NCBI RefSeq assembly: GCF_014837235.1 | Contig: NZ_JACYFT010000001.1 | Span: 1,253,688-1,317,687, forward strand | Direction: 5' to 3' | Length of the DNA: 64,000 nucleotides | DNA from: Limnohabitans radicicola | Lineage (GTDB): Bacteria > Pseudomonadota > Gammaproteobacteria > Burkholderiales > Burkholderiaceae_C | Shown here: in pieces, positions 61,259 through 64,000 of the stretch | Numbering within the stretch: the first letter of the stretch is position 1 | How the letters are laid out: each line of letters begins with the position of its first letter | The notes under the pieces: generated by a model | Database searches by the model: none | The model's input: only the letters and a program-made list of their open reading frames with translations | Told to the model about the DNA's origin: nothing | Translations under genes and position numbers: made by a program

Positions 61259-62233
61259 TCAGTCGAGTTTGACGCCCGCGTTCTTGACCAGTTTGACCCA
61301 GAACTTCGCGTCTTCCTGCAAAAAGGCCGCGAACTGCTCGGGCGATTTGGACAGATCGACATCGGTGCCTTCACGCGCCAGTGCGGCCTTCACGTTGGGC
61401 TGGCCCATGGCCCACTGCGCTGCTTCGTAGATTTTTTTGACCACCGGGGCGGGCGTGGCCGCAGGCACAAAGATGCCATACCAAAACTCGATGCTGTATT
61501 CGGGCAGACCCGCCTCGCGCATGCCGGGCACTCCCGGCACCAGCGGTGTGCGCTCTGTGGTGCTCACGGCCAGGCCTTTGAGGCGTCCGGCCTGGATCAT
61601 CGGCAGCACCGAAGGCGGTGTGCCAAAGGTCACTTGCGTGTCGCCCGCGATCAGCGACTGGATGGCCGGACCACCCCCGCGAAACGGGATGTGCGTGAGG
61701 TCCACATTGGCCAGCTGCGTGAAGAGCGCACCGCCCAGGTGCGGCGCCGAGCCATTGCCCGAGGTGGCGTAGTTGATGCGACCGGGCTCCTTTTTGGCGC
61801 GGGCCATCAGGTCTTGCAAGGAGTTGATGCCGATGTTGGGATTGACCGCGATCACCAAAGGCGAGGTGGTGATCTTGGTCACCGGGGCCAGGTCTTTGGG
61901 GCTGTAACCCAGCTTGGGGTTGAGCGCCGGGTTCACCGAGATGCTGCTGGGGCTGGCGATCAGCACGGTGTAGCCGTCGGCGGGGGCCTTGGCCACGATT
62001 TCGGCGGCGATGCTCGAGCCCGCCCCTGCGCGGTTTTCGACCACCACGCTGGTGCCCAGGGCGCGGCCAAAGGCGTCGTTCATCGAGCGCGCCACATGGT
62101 CGGCAGCGCCCCCGGGGGCAAAGCCCACCAGCAGCTTGACGGGTTTGTTCGGGTAGGGTGCGGTGGACTGCGCGTGCACGCCTGTGCCCACCAGGGCCCA
62201 GACCAAGGCGGCGAGTGCTTTTCTTTTGTTCAT
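61259..62233 (-). CDS. Bug family periplasmic solute-binding protein (TctC-like)
   Basis: A 324-residue Bug receptor. Signal peptide MNKRKALAALVWALVGTGVH is followed by AQ and the mature start YPNKPVKLLVGFAPGGAADH. VVENRAGAGSSIAAEIVAKA and YATSGNGSAPHLGGALF are family segments. It lies 15 bases upstream of the aldolase gene and 28 bases downstream of the MDR oxidoreductase gene, all on the minus strand. Two receptors in one cluster suggest related but distinct ligands, or redundancy after duplication. Confidence 0.92.
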   Translation of the reverse strand: MNKRKALAALVWALVGTGVHAQSTAPYPNKPVKLLVGFAPGGAADHVARSMNDAFGRALGTSVVVENRAGAGSSIAAEIVAKAPADGYTVLIASPSSISVNPALNPKLGYSPKDLAPVTKITTSPLVIAVNPNIGINSLQDLMARAKKEPGRINYATSGNGSAPHLGGALFTQLANVDLTHIPFRGGGPAIQSLIAGDTQVTFGTPPSVLPMIQAGRLKGLAVSTTERTPLVPGVPGMREAGLPEYSIEFWYGIFVPAATPAPVVKKIYEAAQWAMGQPNVKAALAREGTDVDLSKSPEQFAAFLQEDAKFWVKLVKNAGVKLD

Positions 62234-62261
62234 CGTGTGTCTCCTCCGTGTGGGGGTGTGG

Positions 62262-63236
62262 TCAGCCGATGCGCAGCACGATCTTGCCCGTGTGCTGGTT
62301 GCTTTCCATGTGCGCCTTGGCCTGCGGCATGGCGTCAAATTCGAAAGCCCGATCGATCATCGGCTGGATGCGGCCATCGGCAAACGCGGGCAGGATCTGC
62401 GCCGCAAACTTGGCGATGCCGTCGGCCCGCTGGGCAGGCGTGCGCAGCTTGTTGGACACACCAAACACCACCAAGCGCTTGGCGTGCAGGGTTTCGAGGT
62501 CAATCGGCGCTGTGAGCGTGCCGTCGACGTAACCCACGATGCCCATGCGGCCTTGAAACGCCAGACTGCGCAGGCTCTCGGCAAACACCGTGCCGCCGAC
62601 CGTGTTGACGGCCAGGTTGGCGCCCTTGCCTTCGGTGGCTTGCATCACCGCGTCATGAAAGTCCGGTGCGCGGGTGCAGATGCCCACATCCAGTCCCAGG
62701 GCTTGGAGTTGGTCGAGTTTGGCTTGCGAGCCCGAGGTGCCGATGACCTTGGCGCCCAGCACCTTGGCCATTTGCAAAGAGGCCACGCCCACGCCCGACG
62801 ACACACCGTTGACCAGCAGCCACTGGCCCGCTTGCAGTTGGCCTTGCAGCACCAGCAGATCGTGCGTCACCAAAAAGGTCAGCGGGATCGAGGCGGCTTC
62901 TTCGAGTGTCAGGCGTGCGGGCACAGGCATCGTCTCGCGCACATCCATCAAGGCGTATTGCGAGAACGCGCCGGGGCAGCGGCCCATCACACGGTCTCCC
63001 GCTTTCCAGCCCGTGACGCCCTCGCCCAGCTGCACGATTTCGCCCGCGCCTTCCATGCCTGCTGCTTTGGCGCTGCCTGCGGCGTGCAAGCCGTGGCCGT
63101 GGATGAACTCACCCCGGTTCAGCGAGGCCGCGTGCATCTTGACCAGCACCTGGCCTGGGCCGGGCTGGGGGGTGTCCACGTCGCGCAGCTCCAGACGTGA
63201 TCCGGTGTCATCCGACACCATCCAATATGACTTCAT
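62262..63236 (-). CDS. Medium-chain (MDR) quinone oxidoreductase-like dehydrogenase
   Basis: A 324-residue MDR-superfamily protein. The GroES-like start has LEMEGAGEIVQ-type residues (AAGMEGAGEIVQLGEGVTGW). The nucleotide motif is QWLLVNGVSSGVGVASLQMA. The catalytic zinc Cys and the structural-zinc Cys cluster are lacking, so it is a zinc-free quinone or enone reductase type, probably NADPH-linked. It may reduce or saturate an intermediate of the cluster. It starts 28 bases after the enoyl-CoA hydratase stop. Confidence 0.88.
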   Translation of the reverse strand: MKSYWMVSDDTGSRLELRDVDTPQPGPGQVLVKMHAASLNRGEFIHGHGLHAAGSAKAAGMEGAGEIVQLGEGVTGWKAGDRVMGRCPGAFSQYALMDVRETMPVPARLTLEEAASIPLTFLVTHDLLVLQGQLQAGQWLLVNGVSSGVGVASLQMAKVLGAKVIGTSGSQAKLDQLQALGLDVGICTRAPDFHDAVMQATEGKGANLAVNTVGGTVFAESLRSLAFQGRMGIVGYVDGTLTAPIDLETLHAKRLVVFGVSNKLRTPAQRADGIAKFAAQILPAFADGRIQPMIDRAFEFDAMPQAKAHMESNQHTGKIVLRIG

Positions 63237-63252
63237 GTGTGTTCTCCGTGGC

Positions 63253-63272
63253 GCGTCTGAACGCTCAGACGC
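63253..63272. repeat. Hairpin over the enoyl-CoA hydratase stop
   Basis: GCGTCTGA (63253-63260), loop ACGC, and TCAGACGC (63265-63272) form a perfect 8-base stem that includes the stop codon of the hydratase. No T-tract follows on the minus strand, so it may stabilise the mRNA end or attenuate rather than terminate. Confidence 0.35.
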
Positions 63273-64000
63273 CTTTGAAAGCGGGTTTGCGTTTTTCCAT
63301 GAAGGCTTTGCGGCCTTCGGCGTAGTCGGCGCTGTCAAAGCAGCCGCGAATGAGTTGCTGGCAATGCGCCAAATCGGCCTCTGGTGAGGCCTTGAGGATT
63401 TCGCGCGTGATGAACTTGGCGGCCTGGATGGTCAGCGGCGCGTTTTCATCGAGTGCGCGGGTGTACTCGGCCAGCAGCCCGGGCAGGGCCTCCACGCTGG
63501 CGATGCGCGAGACCAGGCCCAGGCGGTGCGCCTCGGCCGCGTCGATGCGGCGTGCCGTGAAAAACAAGTCCTTGGCCGCACCGGGGCCGATCAGGTCGAC
63601 CAGGTTCTTCATGGCCGAGTAACGGTAACCCAGACCCAGGCGGCCTGCAGGCACCGAGAACACCGCGTCGCTGGCGGCAATGCGCATGTCGCAGCTGATG
63701 GCCACGTTGATGCCGCCACCAATGCAGTAGCCGCGGATGCAAGCCAGCGTGGGTTTGGAGAAGTTGTAGATGCCCATGAGCGCGGCTTCGGCCATGGCCT
63801 CGTAGCGCGTCACCGCTTCTTGGGCCGCGCGCATGTCTTCAAACTGCGAGATGTCGGCGCCCGACACGAAAGCCTTTTCGCCCGCGCCCTTGAACACCAC
63901 CAGGCGCACACGGCTGTCCTGTTCGGCCAGAGCCAGCAGCACGGGCACGGCCTCCCACATGTCCACGCTCAGCGCGTTGTGGCGTGCGGGGTTGTTGAAC
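63265..64000 (-). CDS. Enoyl-CoA hydratase/isomerase family protein, 5' end cut by window edge
   Basis: The frame is open to the right edge (FNNPARHNALSVDMWEAVPV precedes the first internal Met), so the true start is outside. 244 residues are visible. Crotonase motifs: KAFVSGADISQFEDM forms the first oxyanion-hole loop, and ACIRGYCIGGGINVAISCDM the second. Later come SVPAGRLGLGYRYSAMKNLV and LFFTARRIDAAEAHRLGLVS. The classical catalytic Glu positions show no obvious Glu (SVPAGRLG), so hydratase activity is uncertain; hydrolase or decarboxylase roles are possible. It heads the visible catabolic run. Confidence 0.9.
   Translation of the reverse strand, partial: FNNPARHNALSVDMWEAVPVLLALAEQDSRVRLVVFKGAGEKAFVSGADISQFEDMRAAQEAVTRYEAMAEAALMGIYNFSKPTLACIRGYCIGGGINVAISCDMRIAASDAVFSVPAGRLGLGYRYSAMKNLVDLIGPGAAKDLFFTARRIDAAEAHRLGLVSRIASVEALPGLLAEYTRALDENAPLTIQAAKFITREILKASPEADLAHCQQLIRGCFDSADYAEGRKAFMEKRKPAFKGV

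Noticed and set aside
1..64000. tRNA, rRNA, CRISPR arrays, insertion sequences and prophage
   Set aside because: I found no cloverleaf-like or T-loop sequences in gaps, no regular repeat-spacer pattern, and no transposase, integrase or phage structural gene.

Overview
The window looks like a stretch of the main chromosome of a GC-rich betaproteobacterium of the order Burkholderiales, most likely family Comamonadaceae (inference). The evidence is three orphan Bug-type (TctC-like) periplasmic binding proteins, the mnmG-rsmG-lysE-parA-hydrolase-parB order, the yhdP/glnE divergent pair, a DUF2788 and a DUF2189 protein, and many ATGA stop/start overlaps. I see no rRNA, tRNA, CRISPR array, insertion sequence or integrase. 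Noncoding gaps are short, none above 300 bases.

Left part (1-13.4 kb): acyl-CoA metabolism on the minus strand. An acyl-CoA synthetase, a CaiB-type CoA transferase and an AraC-type regulator lie upstream of a thiolase-like protein and a MaoC-type dehydratase cut by the window edge. An AT-rich island with an HNH nuclease gene sits in the middle. A shared promoter element before the synthetase and the thiolase suggests one regulon. Then follow a long-form dapD, acetoacetyl-CoA synthetase, cobalamin adenosyltransferase, a D-lactate dehydrogenase-like flavoprotein and a Bug protein.

Middle (13.5-30.5 kb): a chromosome-maintenance zone. mnmG, rsmG, a LysE exporter, parA, a small hydrolase and parB run on the minus strand, with three parS-like palindromes inside mnmG and rsmG. 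Two tandem hybrid histidine kinases follow parB at once. Glutamate dehydrogenase, an Lrp-type regulator and a giant indolepyruvate ferredoxin oxidoreductase come next, then minCDE. Upstream of minC is a 283-base AT-rich gap with two perfect DnaA boxes and one near-perfect one, a candidate replication-origin-like or DnaA-controlled element.

Right-centre (30.5-46 kb): membrane proteins, a Spy/LTXXQ periplasmic protein with direct repeats upstream, a pirin with an FNR/Anr-type box, a copper chaperone and copper ATPase pair, a hemerythrin protein, and a three-gene heavy-metal RND efflux operon divergent from a two-component system. An old yellow enzyme and a class II aldolase follow.

Right part (46-64 kb): envelope genes (mltA, a C40 peptidase lipoprotein, yhdP) interleaved with a sensor kinase/FixJ-type regulator pair. 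A 40-residue membrane protein is hidden on the plus strand between mltA and the C40 gene. glnE follows. Last comes a minus-strand catabolic cluster: 2-hydroxyacid dehydrogenase, two Bug proteins, a class II aldolase, an MDR oxidoreductase and an enoyl-CoA hydratase that runs off the edge.
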